Shown: positions 11,161 to 22,366, counted from the stretch's first letter. The stretch is 64,000 nt of DNA from Dendrophyllia cribrosa (GCA_024195265.1 JAJLRJ010000009.1:9542791-9606790), one strand, 5' to 3'. Translations and numbers: made by a program. The notes: generated from the letters alone by a model not told the origin.

Positions 11161-11480
11161 ACTCCTTTCGGGGACCCCAAGCATCGCTCTCCAAGGCTCG
11201 CTCGCTCTCGACGTTTTCTCGCATAAATTCTTGGATGGTCACAGTTACGATGTTTGTAAAAATTACCTGGTAGTATTCCTGTAGTAGTATTTCCTTTTTC
11301 AAACGTAAAGGGAGGTCGAATCAGCCACAAAACCTCGATGCAAGCAGGACAGATCATTGAGTCGTGCCGACACGTCTTCTCCGCCGGGTCGGGTGGACAT
11401 TTCGCTTCGACGTGGACACGTTGTACGTGAACCAGAAGCAAGGCATAGCAGCAAACCAAAAACACACTATATCTGTGCAT
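3189..11480 (-). CDS. Glutamate-receptor-like ion channel with K+-type TTVGYGD pore (partial, six exons)
   Basis: Seen: six minus-strand exons, 11480-11267, 10718-10381, 5568-5474, 4928-4772, 3782-3719 and 3242-3189, each with AG/GT borders and matching phases (1, 0, 2, 0, 1, 1), giving 307 codons plus one base. Order: signal peptide, Cys-rich start and first half of a periplasmic-binding-type ligand domain (S1), transmembrane helix M1, pore helix FWWAFVSMTTVG joined to YGDRAP, helix M2, then the start of S2. Known: this S1-M1-P-M2-S2 plan is that of glutamate receptors, and a TVGYG filter occurs in bacterial GluR0 and rotifer AvGluR1, which are K+-selective. Inferred: a plasma-membrane, ligand-gated, probably K+-permeable channel. 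The rest of S2, any M3 helix and the stop are not found; they may lie left of base 1 or be lost. Alternative: a general ionotropic-receptor-like protein. Confidence 0.85.
3719..3782 (-). CDS. Receptor exon 5: S2 start
   Basis: 64 nt with acceptor CTTTTCAG and donor GTAAGT. It reads VGILKRSIETAVAMQQQADL and continues LAGSK from exon 4 in phase 0, as expected for the first strand and helix of S2. It leaves in phase 1. Confidence 0.8.
4201..4579. mobile_element. Inverted-repeat element with 81-bp internal tandem repeat
   Basis: Ends CGCAGCTCTTA and TAAGAGCTGCG, related to the simple copy at 11942-12092. Inside, CTAGCCCTGAAAACAATAGA starts at 4269, 4350, 4430 and 4511, giving four copies of about 81 bp. 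It lies in the receptor intron between exons 4 and 5. Confidence 0.75.
4772..4928 (-). CDS. Receptor exon 4: filter end and helix M2
   Basis: The acceptor ACACATAG is followed by A, which completes the filter glycine, and then YGDRAPKSVLGRTFAVAWIL. The next segment, IGICICSIFTATLTTSLTTI, is the pore-lining helix. FTATLTTSLT stands where animal AMPA-type receptors carry SYTANLAAF. The phase-0 donor AAA/GTAGGA falls inside the start of S2 (LAGSK-VGILKR). Confidence 0.85.
5289..5371. repeat. Foldback hairpin
   Basis: GCAAAATATCGTGATTTATC and its inverse pair over arms of about 38 bp around AATTATAATAATT. In the intron between receptor exons 3 and 4. Confidence 0.8.
5474..5568 (-). CDS. Receptor exon 3: pore helix
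   Basis: 95 nt with acceptor TTTCAG and donor GG/GTAATA. It reads DTWFNEKEFPRHFFRG, then SWEGFWWAFVSMTTVG, an aromatic-rich pore helix running into the selectivity filter. It leaves in phase 2 inside the glycine codon of TTVG-YGD. Confidence 0.85.
5716..6089. mobile_element. Short inverted-repeat element with CCGTACGG motifs
   Basis: Ends TGTCCAATATAC and GTATTGGACA. The interior repeats GATCCGTACGGACCGTAAAC-like words at least four times. In the intron between receptor exons 2 and 3. Confidence 0.6.
6458..6996. mobile_element. Inverted-repeat element with tRNA-like insert, copy 1
   Basis: Ends GGACACCTCATTGAGACTTA and the inverse at 6996. Between them, 6536-6602 on the minus strand reads TGGTACAATGGTACGG (A-box-like) and GGTTCAATCC (B box). 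A rearranged relative lies at 22721-23078. A poly-C run follows at about 6711. Confidence 0.65.
7581..9438. mobile_element. Inner DNA transposon, long inverted repeats, 6-bp target duplication
   Basis: About 75-bp terminal inverted repeats beginning GGTCCGTGGGTCATTCGTCC, with GTTTTA repeated at 7575-7580 and 9439-9444. Subterminal AATTGAAAATTG words recur. Length 1858 bp but only short open frames, so non-autonomous. A further inverted pair (CAACCTCGTTCCCAGG at 8030, inverse at 8980) suggests yet another insertion inside it. Confidence 0.8.
8095..8120 (+). repeat. Poly-G tract
   Basis: About 24 consecutive G, inside the inner nested transposon. Confidence 0.95.
10381..10718 (-). CDS. Receptor exon 2: rest of S1 and helix M1
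   Basis: The acceptor follows a long pyrimidine tract. 338 nt, entering in phase 1 and leaving in phase 0 at a GTAAGT donor. It encodes the S1 remainder (VLNLMLTKCCG, then LIPPSSTAFVVPRG) and a hydrophobic helix, FEAWPVLILTILLSILAGVF, that fits M1. Confidence 0.85.
11130..11160 (+). repeat. Poly-C tract
   Basis: About 31 consecutive C just downstream of receptor exon 1 (in intron 1). Confidence 0.95.
11267..11480 (-). CDS. Receptor exon 1: signal peptide and S1 start
   Basis: The ATG at 11480 begins MHRYSVFLVCCYALLLVHVQ, a basic-then-hydrophobic signal peptide. An in-frame ATG at 11513 would add 11 residues ahead of it, so 11480 is preferred. A Cys-rich stretch follows (CPPDPAEKTC, then CPAC), then LIRPPFTFEKG and GILPG, the usual opening of an ionotropic-receptor S1 lobe. 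The donor after CTACCAG leaves phase 1. It joins exon 2 to make an alanine codon. The open frame continues past the donor into a poly-G intron stretch, which is read-through. Confidence 0.8.
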
Positions 11481-11941
11481 TATCGCTTTGATAAAACATT
11501 CGTGGCCTAACACGTTTCGGCTGGACTGACAGCAGTGATTTCACCAAAGTTCTTCGTGAACTCAACTTACTCTTTATCTTCTGGTTGTGTGACTGTCTGT
11601 GTACTGGAATGCTCGTATATATCGTTTGCACCTTCGTACCAATCCAATTACCGGTATGCAATTTTGTACCAAAAAACTGAGGACAATTATTAGTTAAATC
11701 AATATTTTTCATTTGCGGAAAATTAAAAGCCGTGTCTGAGTTACCTGCGATGTGAGAAATACGTGGATTATAAGATTGTAAATCCAATATCAGCAAAACC
11801 ACAAATAGGTCATTTATCAAAACAAGCTAAAACAATGCACTGAATTTACATGTAAATCATGTCACAACCCACGGTTTGCTTCTTTTGTTTTCTATATTCA
11901 TATATTATAATATAAAAGGAATTACACGCAGTTTGGCACTC

Positions 11942-12092
11942 GTCGCAGCTCTTAGAAGGTCTCACACCATTGGCTTGCCACCCTTAGAGCTAACAATAGG
12001 ACAAACAACACAACAATGGACCCTAATCCTAAAAACAATAGAAGCTGTGTTTTACAAGGCCAATGAAAATAGAGGCTTCTAAGAGCTGCGAC
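11942..12092. mobile_element. Short inverted-repeat element, simple copy
   Basis: 17-bp perfect termini GTCGCAGCTCTTAGAAG and its inverse; shares ACAACACAACAATGGACCCT with 4201-4579. Lies just upstream of receptor exon 1. Confidence 0.8.
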
Positions 12093-12521
12093 CCTACCGC
12101 TCTAACTGTGAACCGTTGCATTGGGCTTTTTTCGGACTGTTTTGAAGCAGCAAACCACAAGCGTGATTTGAAACAATGACGGTTTGCGATCCTGACATGA
12201 AGCCGAAAACCCGGGACAGAAAATCACGGGAAAATAATTTCTAATACTCCGATTGCAAATATGGCTTGATATGGCGACGATCACACCGAAGCGAGACGTT
12301 TCGGTAGCAAATATTGCTAAGGGCTGGTGTGTCTGTTTTCAAATATCAGAGACGCGTTCGAAGGAATTTCCGGCGGAAATGAGTCCCTGCAAAAAGCAAT
12401 AGGGGCGGCCATTTGGAAGACTGGACACCAAAAAATCTCAAATTTTCCTGCATGCAAGGCATAGGAAAACAAGCACGAAATTAGGATTGCGTTCTTCGAA
12501 CGCGATTAAATTCCAACAGCC

Positions 12522-12802
12522 GGGTGTCAGTAAAACGCGGGGTCGGGGTCGGGGCCGGGGTCGGGGCCGGGGTCGGGGCCGGGGTCGGGGCCGGGGTCGG
12601 GGTGGGATTAGGTCTAGGATTAGGTATGGGATTAAATATAACATAACATAATCCTAAAAATATAAAAAATATAATTATATATAAAATATAATCCTATACT
12701 TTATCCTATACTTTATCCTAACCCTATCCTTAATCCCTACCTAATCCTAGACCTAATCCCACCCCGACCCCGGCCCCGACCCCGCGTTTTACTGACACAC
12801 CC
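12522..12802. mobile_element. Foldback element with GGGGTC/GGGGCC tandem repeat
   Basis: GGGTGTCAGTAAAACGCGGG at the left and the inverse at the right. The left arm contains a 12-bp GGTCGGGGCCGG-type tandem (about 12538-12602), expanded relative to the right arm, then GGGATTAGGTCTAGGATTAGG on both sides of an AT-rich centre. Confidence 0.75.
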
Positions 12803-13029
12803 AACAACCGACCTTACAGTGAAGGTTTCTAGTCAAATAGACATTGTTTTGAATTTATGACGACCTCGATCGGGATGGAAAATATTCGACTGATTTTCGC
12901 GTCTGCTGGCAAAGGCAAAAATCCTTTAAATTTGGACGTATTTTGCTCAAGTTGCATGAGGTCTCGCTTTGTTCTAGCCGCGAATGCCCCTAGCGGCCGG
13001 GAGCGATGAGAGGCGGCTGTATTCGCAGG

Positions 13030-13440
13030 CTAGCTTTGTTCTGTCTATCTGACTATCCATTCTTTCATCATTTGCCCCTGGTTAGAATTCAACTGTCTTC
13101 TCTTACTGAGATAGCAAAGATTTGGAAGCTCGTGTAACATATGGAGCAGTCAGGAATTGAGTGGATAATAACTACTTCAGTGAGACTACTGAGCTCGTGA
13201 AATAACAGGGCTGCCGAGCAGGTCATCTTTCGTAACAGCATTTCCCAGATTCAGTTCTGTGCACTGAGATTTGCACTGTAGGACATTCATCTTTAAAATG
13301 ACTGACGGTATGCAATTGTATTACTTGGGTGATAAGGCGAGAATAAAGATCGATGTGAATGTCTTTGTTTATTGAACGTCACGTTGGATGTTAGAGTGCC
13401 GGAAGTCTGTGAAGCTGACTTTAAATACTTTTTTTTTCTC
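13030..13440. repeat. Diverged direct duplicate, copy 1
   Basis: Shares ordered blocks with 15005-15430: TCTTTCATCATTTGCCCCTG, ATATGGAGCAGTCAGGAAT, TCGTGAAATAACAGGCTGCC-like and AAAATGACTGA. No frame is open throughout; origin unknown. Confidence 0.55.
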
Positions 13441-13557
13441 TTTGCAAAGGCAAAAATTCTTCAAATTCGGTCCTATTTTGCTCAAGTTGCTTGACGTCTG
13501 GCTTTGGTCGTTACTCATTTATTTACTACTGATTAATCGAGCATGACCTCGGAGAAC

Positions 13558-13811
13558 GGACTCCCATATGAAAGGGGCGGGGATGCTCGTCGTCTCGCTT
13601 AGGGGTGTAAAGATTGAATTTTGGTCTCACTTAGGGTGTTCTGGGCAAAACGCCATTATATTTAGCCGTCAAGGTCTCGTTTAGGGTTGCACGCGAAGAA
13701 ATACTGTATTTTTCATTTGTCTGTGTTTTAAAATGGTCTCTTTTAGGGGTCAAAAAAAGCTTGGGCCACGCCCAGATTGGTAGCATCCCCGCCCCTTTCA
13801 TATGGGAGTCC
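13558..13811. mobile_element. Short inverted-repeat element, perfect 30-bp termini
   Basis: GGACTCCCATATGAAAGGGG at the left, perfect 30-bp inverse ending at 13811. Interior repeats GGTCTC(N)TTAGGG words about four times. Confidence 0.85.
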
Positions 13812-13898
13812 CCCCGCGGGGGGTTTTATTATTCCCACTGCAAAACTACAAATAACTTCAGCTGCAGACCAGCAACTTGAAAACAAGTGTCAATTAAG

Positions 13899-14092
13899 GC
13901 CCGGTTCACACTAGGAACATAACGACATAGAAAAAATAACATTTTTTTTCTTATGTCGTTATGTTTAGTTCTTAAAATGTTCCTATAGCGACGTTATGTT
14001 GTGTTGTTCATTGGTGACAAAACATTGATATAACTTGTGTTTTGCATTTGATTGACCCCGCTGTTATGTCGTTATGTCGCTGGTGTGAACGC
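13899..14092. mobile_element. Short inverted-repeat element
   Basis: GGCCCGGTTCACACTAG, then AACATAACGACAT; the inverse ATGTCGTTATGTCGCTGGTGTGAAC lies at the right end in shortened form. Non-coding. Confidence 0.65.
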
Positions 14093-15004
14093 AGTCATGG
14101 TACCAGTCGTACACGTTTTAGGTTTTATTTTGCCATTACCTGAATACTACATTCTTTTATTGCATTTATCTAAAAGTATAAACTCTGTTGAATCTTTTAT
14201 GAAAAAAATATGCTGTGTTTGCAACGATTCAATAAAATTCAGCAGAGACGGTAAAACATTTCAGCGGAGCTCCGCGGAGCCCCATACTGAAAGAACCTAT
14301 ACCCGTCATTTTTCATGGTCACGGCTAGCGGAATGTTTCGCGGGCGGCGTCTGTACATGTGTGTCATGTGTGTCCGAGCGTTGGGAAGGGCTAATTCGCG
14401 GGCGCGTATGACGTCGCAAAACATGCGCGTATGACGCCACAAAACATTCGGGATCTTAGCAATTTTGAAACCAAAGCGAGGCTTTGTTTTTCGCGCGGCT
14501 ACACGGCCGAATGTCACGTCAGCTCGGTATTAAAACACTTTCATGTTTTGCTGTGTTTACTCAGCGGAAAAAAAATCTGCATTTTTTCGCGGTTTGCTAC
14601 TTAAGAAAGGGATACTAATTAAGGGATACTCAGAAGTATAGTGGAGCTTTCAGGGATAAAATCTTGCTTCGAGGAACTTCATACGTTTTTATCAATGTGG
14701 GAGCAATGCGAATTGACATCTGTTTTCTGATAAGCTATCGTTGAAAAAATGATGGTTTTATTGTTTTCTGGGACGTTGCGGATTGGACAAAATGCGAAAA
14801 AATGTCAAAAAATGCCCAACCGTTCACAGTTAGTACAACCAAAGAAGGTCTGGGTAGAACAGGTAGAAGGCTACAATAAGAGTGCCTGATAGCCTGGCTT
14901 GGGCGGGAAGCTGTGGCAGCGAGTTTGTTCCAAGTGAATCTTCTCCTTGGGCAAGTTTGCTGGTGACGTGCGGTACATGAGCGGTAAAGTACCGTTGAGT
15001 TTTG

Positions 15005-15430
15005 TTGCCACCTGTCTGACCTGCCTGACTACCCACTCTTTCATCATTTGCCCCTGGTTAGCATTCAACTGCCTTCTCTTACTAAGACAGCACAGTTTTA
15101 GGGAACTTGTGCTACGAGATATGGAGCAGTCAGGAATCGGATAATAGCTGGTCGGATGCGTGAAATAACAGGCTGCCGACGGAGCCGGTCGTCTTTCGTA
15201 AACAGCATTTACTCAATTTCCAAATTCATCAATGCACTGAGGGTTTGCACCAGTGTAAAACATTCATCCTTAAAATGACTGATGCCATGCAAATTTTCTA
15301 CTTAGTGGGTGATCAGGCAAGAATGAAATTCGATGTGAATGTCTTTGCATGGTTTAGCGTTTGGATCAGTGATGGATTGACGTCTGTGAAGCTGACTTTA
15401 AATAATTTGTTCTGTTTGCTCAGGGTGGTT
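15005..15430. repeat. Diverged direct duplicate, copy 2
   Basis: Partner of 13030-13440. A 69-codon open frame here (MTDAMQIFYLVGDQARMKFD) has a broken equivalent in copy 1 but resembles nothing I recognise. Confidence 0.5.
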
Positions 15431-15899
15431 GGGAAGTTTATCCGAGTTGATTAGTGACAGTTCTTTCTAGCAGCTATAGAATCGAATTCTACTTTCTGCA
15501 ACTTTTTCGCAATTTTGCTTTACGTGGCGACTATTTTACATGCGTACATGTGCGCCAGTCCTGTGTGGTCAAGTTGTCAAACAAGTTGCACCCTAAACGT
15601 CACCTCGATAACGCTCTCTTCATGCAGCCCACTATTTAACGAGAATCGGCGAAATAGCGCATGTTTGTTTGTCACTTTTAGTTATTATTTATTATTTATA
15701 AAACGTTTTGTCATTTTAATTGAAAATATGAAATGGATTGTGATTTCTATATAATCTAAAGAAAGCTTTTCAGCTGACTCTCTATGTGCTTTTCGCGCCC
15801 GTTCAAATCCCACCCCCCTCCCCCCTTACCCTCCCTTTTTTAGCCCGTTCCACACGGGCCAGTATGAACTAGTATGAACGTTTCTACGTATGCATCAGG

Positions 15900-18280
15900 C
15901 CATGAAAACGGTAAGGTGATGCCGGTTTTCATCTTACTTCCGTCACTGATTTTTTCCAAAACAGGACAAGTTCTTAACGCGGCCCTAAAGCCGAAAAAAA
16001 CTTGGCAAGGCAATCAAGCTTTTACTGTTTACTTCCAATGCATAATTTACCAATTTGATCTCAAGCAATTCTGAATATGGCAGATCGTATTCATCCACGT
16101 TTTGAGCATGCGCAGTTTGTTTTTCTGGCTTTGGGAGCAACCCCAGAGATGTTGCAGAGAATGTCAAATTTTGAGGCCTGGCGATCTTCAAAACCGATTT
16201 ATGGGAAAACGATGTTTTGAAAATTGGAGAAATTTGTATGCGTCCGCCATGTTCCACTGCGGGTACACCAACATGGTGGGCAAATTTGTAGTTTTGAGAA
16301 ATTCTTAAACTACAGCTTAATTTCTTTATAATTGTAAGCTTATGTTCAGTTCACTTCCGATTTGCCTCCTCGCTTTAGAAAAGCCTACAAACTTAGTAAA
16401 AAATATGTTCTTGTTTCGCATATGAAGACGCTCAGCCGCACCGCTGAAAAATGTTAAAATTCTATATCTCCAACAGTTTTTAGAATTTTTATGACGTCAG
16501 ATGAAAATGTTTGCCAGGCTTCTTATCGAGTGCAAACTGGGTTTTAATTTTTTTCTAAAGCACATTCAAGTATTTCGCCATACAACTTCTGCGGCGCATG
16601 CTAATTTACGGTATGAAATCAATTGCAACAACAGTTTGAATTCTGATCTTTCAACATGTGGTGGAATTCTGACGGTGTAAGTGCTTCTTGAATTTTCAAA
16701 ATAACGATTTCATCTTTTCAAAGTGATCGGCGGATATGGTCATATTCTGTATCCCAGTTTGTATATCTAGTAGTACCCCTGTTTATCCCAGTTATTTTAG
16801 GCCTAAATATGCCGTATATACAGTTTACTCAGTACATGTACATATTATTTATATTAAATGTGGTGACCCGCAATATCCCAGATTTTCCTGTCCCAATATC
16901 TCGTATTTCCCCCAGGATGATCACCTATATCCTTAAACTTTTTACCCCAATATGCCATATCCCAATAATCTTTTCTTCGTACGTTTTGAGAGCCATTTTA
17001 CACCAAATTGTCCCTCGAGGGTATTTTTTAATACGAGTCGCTTGCGGCAAGTGCATCTTCGCATCTGGCTCTATTAAAATATATAATTGCTTCTCTTTTT
17101 TTAGTTTTAGTAGTGAGTATAAAGCGTCTTTTAGAAACAGTAATTTAATGAAGATTGTCCGAATTTAACTGTTTGTTCTCCTTGAATTTGTAAGTAAAGT
17201 GAAAAGAAATCAAAATAAAACGCTTTGTATAAACCCTTGGTAACCCAGTTTAAAATTTACATACGGTTCGCTGGCACCAATTAAGCCTTTCCTGTTTTTC
17301 TTATCTTCCACTAAGTGGGCGAACGCGGCCCAGGGAAAGTTATAATGAGCCGGACCACACTAGAGTGTATCCTTTTTTCCGCCCGCAGTTTTGTTCTCTT
17401 CGTGCGTTGCCTTTTCGTAAATGGTTCTAACGATGCAACAACCTATAAAACAGGTCAATTTCACACAGTCGGAGAGCCTCATTTGTCGCTTCAGTGGCAC
17501 ATTTTCTAAAACATAATCAAGACATTTAAACTGACCAAAAGAGCCGTATATATAGTGTGCAATTTTGTTGAACATGCATAAAGGGGCGTTCCAGGGACTC
17601 GTTTATGAGAAAACAAACAAGTAGTTGTTTCAACATATTAAAAAAAGACATTAAAAAACGTTGGCGCCTTCGGTCCCCTAAGTGGGTATTTCTTCCTTTT
17701 TGGAACAAATTAATCTGATAGTGGCCTAACGAAACGAAACAAAATCGAGCCAACTGAATGAAAGGAAACATGAAGTACATAACTCCATTAAGAAGAGGCC
17801 TTTTGTTTCCAAACAGGTTTGGTAGTCAAAACAATTTAAATTAAACACTACATTGCAAGATATTGTGTTGAGATAAACCCAACTGCAAACATGTGTGTAA
17901 AACATTCTGTCAACTTTGTAAAGGACCGCAGCTGCTGAAAAATTTAAAAGTTGTCGTTAATTGTTCTACGATCTCAAAATGAAGCGAGTCCTATTAAGTT
18001 TCCCATATTTACATTTACTTTTTTTATCGCTTACCAAATGGACACGAAAAACTTGCGGATTAAAAAAATAACTAATACGTTAAAACGTTTATAAAATCAC
18101 TCCGACGCAAAGTATGAGAAAACAAACCATGGATAAAAAATGAATAAGAAAAAAAAAATGTTTGAACGTTTTTTATTTCCGTTGCGGTTTTCATAGCTAG
18201 GTTCAGTAAAAGTTATTGGTTAACCAATAAAAGTGTGTGATTATCAAACATTCTTACCTGACACAGAAAATTGGATGAGA
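15900..18280. other. No recognisable gene
   Basis: Unique AT-rich sequence with only short chance frames; no inverted-repeat element with convincing ends. Lies between the two receptor first exons, so it is intron if 18292-18511 is an alternative start. Confidence 0.5.
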
Positions 18281-18291
18281 ATTTTACTCAC

Positions 18292-18511
18292 CCGGTAGCA
18301 ACCCTGTTATGCCGCTGGACTTTCCAAGCTGGTATACATAAGGCCTTCTTGGTTGCCATAATATTTGCACACATCTTGGGCATAACGACTTCGGGCAGTT
18401 TTGAGAAGACTGTAAACTACATTCTCCTTTAAGCTGATTTGTTTTTCGCAAAAGAAAACAAAAACAGATGGTGAACGTAACTACGCTGCGAAGACTGAAA
18501 CTTGATTGCAT
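18292..18511 (-). CDS. Paralogous receptor first exon (signal peptide, S1 start)
   Basis: Seen: the ATG at 18511 opens MQSSFSLRSVVTFTICFCFL, a signal peptide. Then come a Cys-rich stretch (NCPKSLCPRC), VQILWQPRRPYVYQLG and GITGLLPG, followed by a GTGAGT donor in phase 1. It mirrors exon 1 at 11267-11480 in layout, cysteines, length (220 versus 214 nt) and phase. No matching second exon is visible between 12 and 18 kb on this strand. Inferred: an alternative first exon able to splice to 10718, or the remnant of a tandem-duplicated receptor. Confidence 0.65.
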
Positions 18512-18559
18512 TGTTTCTCACGGTTTATGCTCTCACGCTCACATTCGCATTGTTACTTC

Positions 18560-21500
18560 GTTGACTGTGACAGCGCCTATATTCCATCACTGTTAATAAT
18601 TTATAAATTTATGAATTATTTTTGCTTTTATCCTATTCACCGCAAAACATAAGTAATTTTGAGGTTGTATTCCTTTTTTCGACGGGTGGCTTATCAATTT
18701 TTATTCAAGATGCAAATGCATCCTCAAGTTCCTTCACGTGATCACAGAAGACGTTTGGTGTAGTTGACCAAAAGGGAGCAAGAGTTGACGAGAGTCCAAA
18801 CTCTTTGAGAGCACATGAAAGTTAATAACAATGCTTCAGAGTTGAAGCCAAACGGGAGCAAAAGTTCAGATATCGCCGGAATTCGATCTTATACTGTCTT
18901 TCAATAAAAATTTCAGCGGATTCAAAATTTTCGAGAGCAAACGACAATCGCCGCACCACCACAGTTCTCGTTCTCGTCTAACTAATCTACCAGTCCTACA
19001 TCTCCTTAATTTTACACCTAATTACATAGAGAGAGAATGAACCCTCTAGCCGAGTTAAAACATAACCCACATGACATGCAAAATTCCTAACAATGTTACC
19101 TGGGTTACTGTGACGACATTGTGGTGTATCGCTGCAGTGTTAGCCTTGGTTAGCAGGCGTGAATAGGAGTGGACTGGGAGAGAGTAAGAACCGTCTAACT
19201 GTGGAGTTCTCGATCGATGTGGTTTTTCGCCTCCTCTTGGACCTCTCCTACAAATCAGTCGAGTTTCGAGTTTTTTCCGTTTTTCATCAGGATACCCATT
19301 CTTCTACGTTTTATAGCCTAACTACAAAGCGACAGATCAACATTCATTCGTGTCGATAAATATCCCTAAGTAAAGTAGTTAACAAATGAAAAAGGTCAAA
19401 CTATGTTTTATCAGTGTTGTGAAAGACGACGGGCATTGGAGAACACAATGAAAATGTTCAGTAAAGGGCGAGTGCTTTCAACATTTCTCTTATATAGGCC
19501 AAAACAACAATTAAATCAGTTTGGTGAGTTTTGAAAAAGTGATATCTTAACTTAACTACAATTACGGGTTTACCTATTCCTAGGAATCCGGAATCCGGAA
19601 TCTTGAGCGTGAGTGAATTCCTAAAAGCCGGAATGAACCAATTGAAAACATGCATGAAAAATAAATAAATACCCCTACTGAGGTATTCTTTAGGCTGGCA
19701 TTTTCGTCCACGGTTTTTTCCCTTTTATCGTTTCGTATAGCATATGCATTTTTTGTGGCTTCACTGTTGGATCTGAAGCAATTAGCACCGAGTGTGAGGG
19801 TTTTGTTTCTGGTATACGTCTAGTGAATCTGCGAGATCAAGCGTCTTTTGTGGCTCGTGCTTCACGACCTTCACCCTTCCGGCGAGGGAAACAAGAGCCG
19901 CAAAAGATGCTTGCTCTCACAGGCTAGTCACGTATATGTAGGGTTGCAAACCTTTCGGCATAAGAAGGATCAAGAAGAGAACTGGCCAAGAACCAACTCA
20001 ACGGAAGCAGACAACACAACATGCGGACACAAAATTATACACTCAATAGAGCTAACAACGACCAAGTGCTCACCGAAGTTTCAAAGTATAATTTCAATGA
20101 CTTAATGGATTTATCTTACATATAGTATGGTTGCAATATGATATTAAGTTTAAAAATGAAAAGGGACCTTACACAATCAGGTAGTCTATTTAAAACGAAA
20201 AGGAAAGGGATCTTATATAAAACCGGCGAGGGTAATCGTCGGAAAGATTTAAAATAGTCTATCGTTGTATAGGCGTAATTCGAATTCGTTTTCATCCCCA
20301 ATTCTTTCTTGGAAGTGTGTTATCAGTTGTAGTTAATTTTTTATCTCAGGTAATTTTTATTTTTCCATTGTTTTTGGGTATGGTAATATATGCTAATGAA
20401 TTTGAAACAAAGGAAAAACAAAAATTACCTGAAATAAAAAATTAACTACAACATATCCATCAACATGATCCAGAAAAAAATAAGTGGTCATTTCAGGTAT
20501 ATGTAAACACACTGAACAGGGTATAATGATCATCCCCGTAACTTCTATTAAGAGAGCACAGCCCTGGATCGAACGCAATTTCAAAACAATGAGGTTCAAA
20601 AAACCGAACTAATAGGGGAATCTTTGTTTACCATTTTTGCCTAATTTGCATATGCGCCTCGTTTTCTAACCTACCTACAAAAAAATCAACTCTGAGTATT
20701 GAAAGAGCATAGTACAATTAGCTTTCTCTAGAAATTTGAGCCCCATACACTAGATACACTTCGTGCAATGCTGTTTTAAAAACTCAAAATTTTACAAAGA
20801 ATGCATGGCTCATTAGCGCTTTTGTCACCCAACAATTTTGCAGTTTTTAACAGCAGACATTTCCTTAAATATTGCACGAAAAAAGCTAAAAAACAAGCTC
20901 TTTCAACTTTTGAAGTCAATTCGTATTTAGCACGGTGCCTTCTCTACGTAAATTCGTATGCTAATGAAGCAAAATGTAAACAATGACGTCAGCATTGGTG
21001 TTGCCTTAACAAATCTGAACAACAACTAGGGATAGCCCACAATCAGGCCCCGGTTGTTCAGCACTACACGTGCACGTACAACCTCAATTTGACATTGAAT
21101 TCGAGCCAATCAGAACAAACGGTTCTCACGCACGGGCAGTTTTTGAAACGTCAGTGTTTATAATTTTTTAGCTGCAGTATAAATTTAATTTCTCTTCCTT
21201 TATTGATGTATTTCTTTTTTTTTATAACAAAAAAGCAAATAATATTTTCTGATTATTGTACACAAAAATGTACTGTTGGGTGTGCTAGCGCAAAATACCC
21301 TTTCCCCCATCTGATGGCTCAATTAGTTCTTATAAATTCTACAACCACAAGCAAAATCACTCGCAATGCTGTGTGCAGTTTGATGTAGGTTATAGCTGAA
21401 AAAATTACACCTAAAACGTCATTATTATTACAATTAAATGCTTCATCTGGAGCAAAGGTTATTTTTGCGTTAATAAACCATAGTATGGTGCTCATTTAAT

Positions 21501-21600
21501 TCATCTTCGTCGCTTGACATGTATACTATAGTGACGAAGCCACTGTAGTATTTGTCACGTCATGAGTATTATGGGATAGGAAATAAAAGGAATGGGAAAT
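18560..21600. other. No recognisable gene
   Basis: Apart from the foldback at 20326-20452, only short chance frames. Upstream side of the second receptor first exon; promoter elements cannot be singled out. Confidence 0.5.
20326..20452. mobile_element. Foldback element
   Basis: GTTGTAGTTAATTTTTTATC and its inverse at the right over arms of about 42 bp with a 40-bp loop. Confidence 0.75.
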
Positions 21601-22164
21601 AAAGGACCAGATTTGGAGCACGCTGCTTGTGAGTTGCTGGTGTAGTGGCCCAAAAGAGCCACACACAAACAAAAAAGAAAACAAATTTAAAAAAGCAAAA
21701 TGCAAACAAAAAAGTACAACACACAGACAAAAAAGAAAACACAAATTGAAAAAAAGCAAAACGCAAACAAAAAAGGCAAACGCAAACAAAAAAGCAAAAC
21801 GCAAACAAAAAAGTACAACACAAACAAAAAACGAAACGCAAACAAAAAAGCACAACTCTTTCAAGGCAAACTCTTTATCAGTACCAGGTAAGTTCATCAC
21901 CTCATTGCCGTCAAGGTACAACAACACGTATTCGAGTCCCTGGTGGATTATTTTATCATGATTTGCATGTTTCATTACAGCTTTTTTCAGAATGCTCTTT
22001 TTGTCTGCTGAAGGAACGACTTTGACAGGTAACGTTTTGCCCCTCCATTGACTTGTCCAGCTTCATGTAACCGACATTGATGCTCACTTCACTTTCTTTT
22101 GCTTTACACTTTCCAGCTACACTGTATCTTCGCCTTCATGCCCTTCGGCTCGAATCTTGAAGTT

Positions 22165-22303
22165 TTCCTTCCTTCCTTCCTTCCTTCCTTCCTTCCTTCC
22201 TTCCTTCCATCCTTCCTTCCTTCCTTCCTTCCTTCCTTCCTTCCTTCCTTCCTTCCTTCCTTCCTTCCTTCCTTCCTTCCTTCCTTCCTTCCTTCCTTCC
22301 TTC

Positions 22304-22366
<63 letters not shown>

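Noticed and set aside
11121..11266. Continuation of receptor exon 1 into a poly-Gly frame
   Set aside because: It lies past a phase-matched donor and reads through the poly-C/G tract.
12438..12644. Pro-Arg repeat protein
   Set aside because: Translation of the GGGGTC/GGGGCC tandem in a foldback element.
21629..21961. Lys/Asn-rich protein
   Set aside because: Translation of an AAACAAAAAAG minisatellite.
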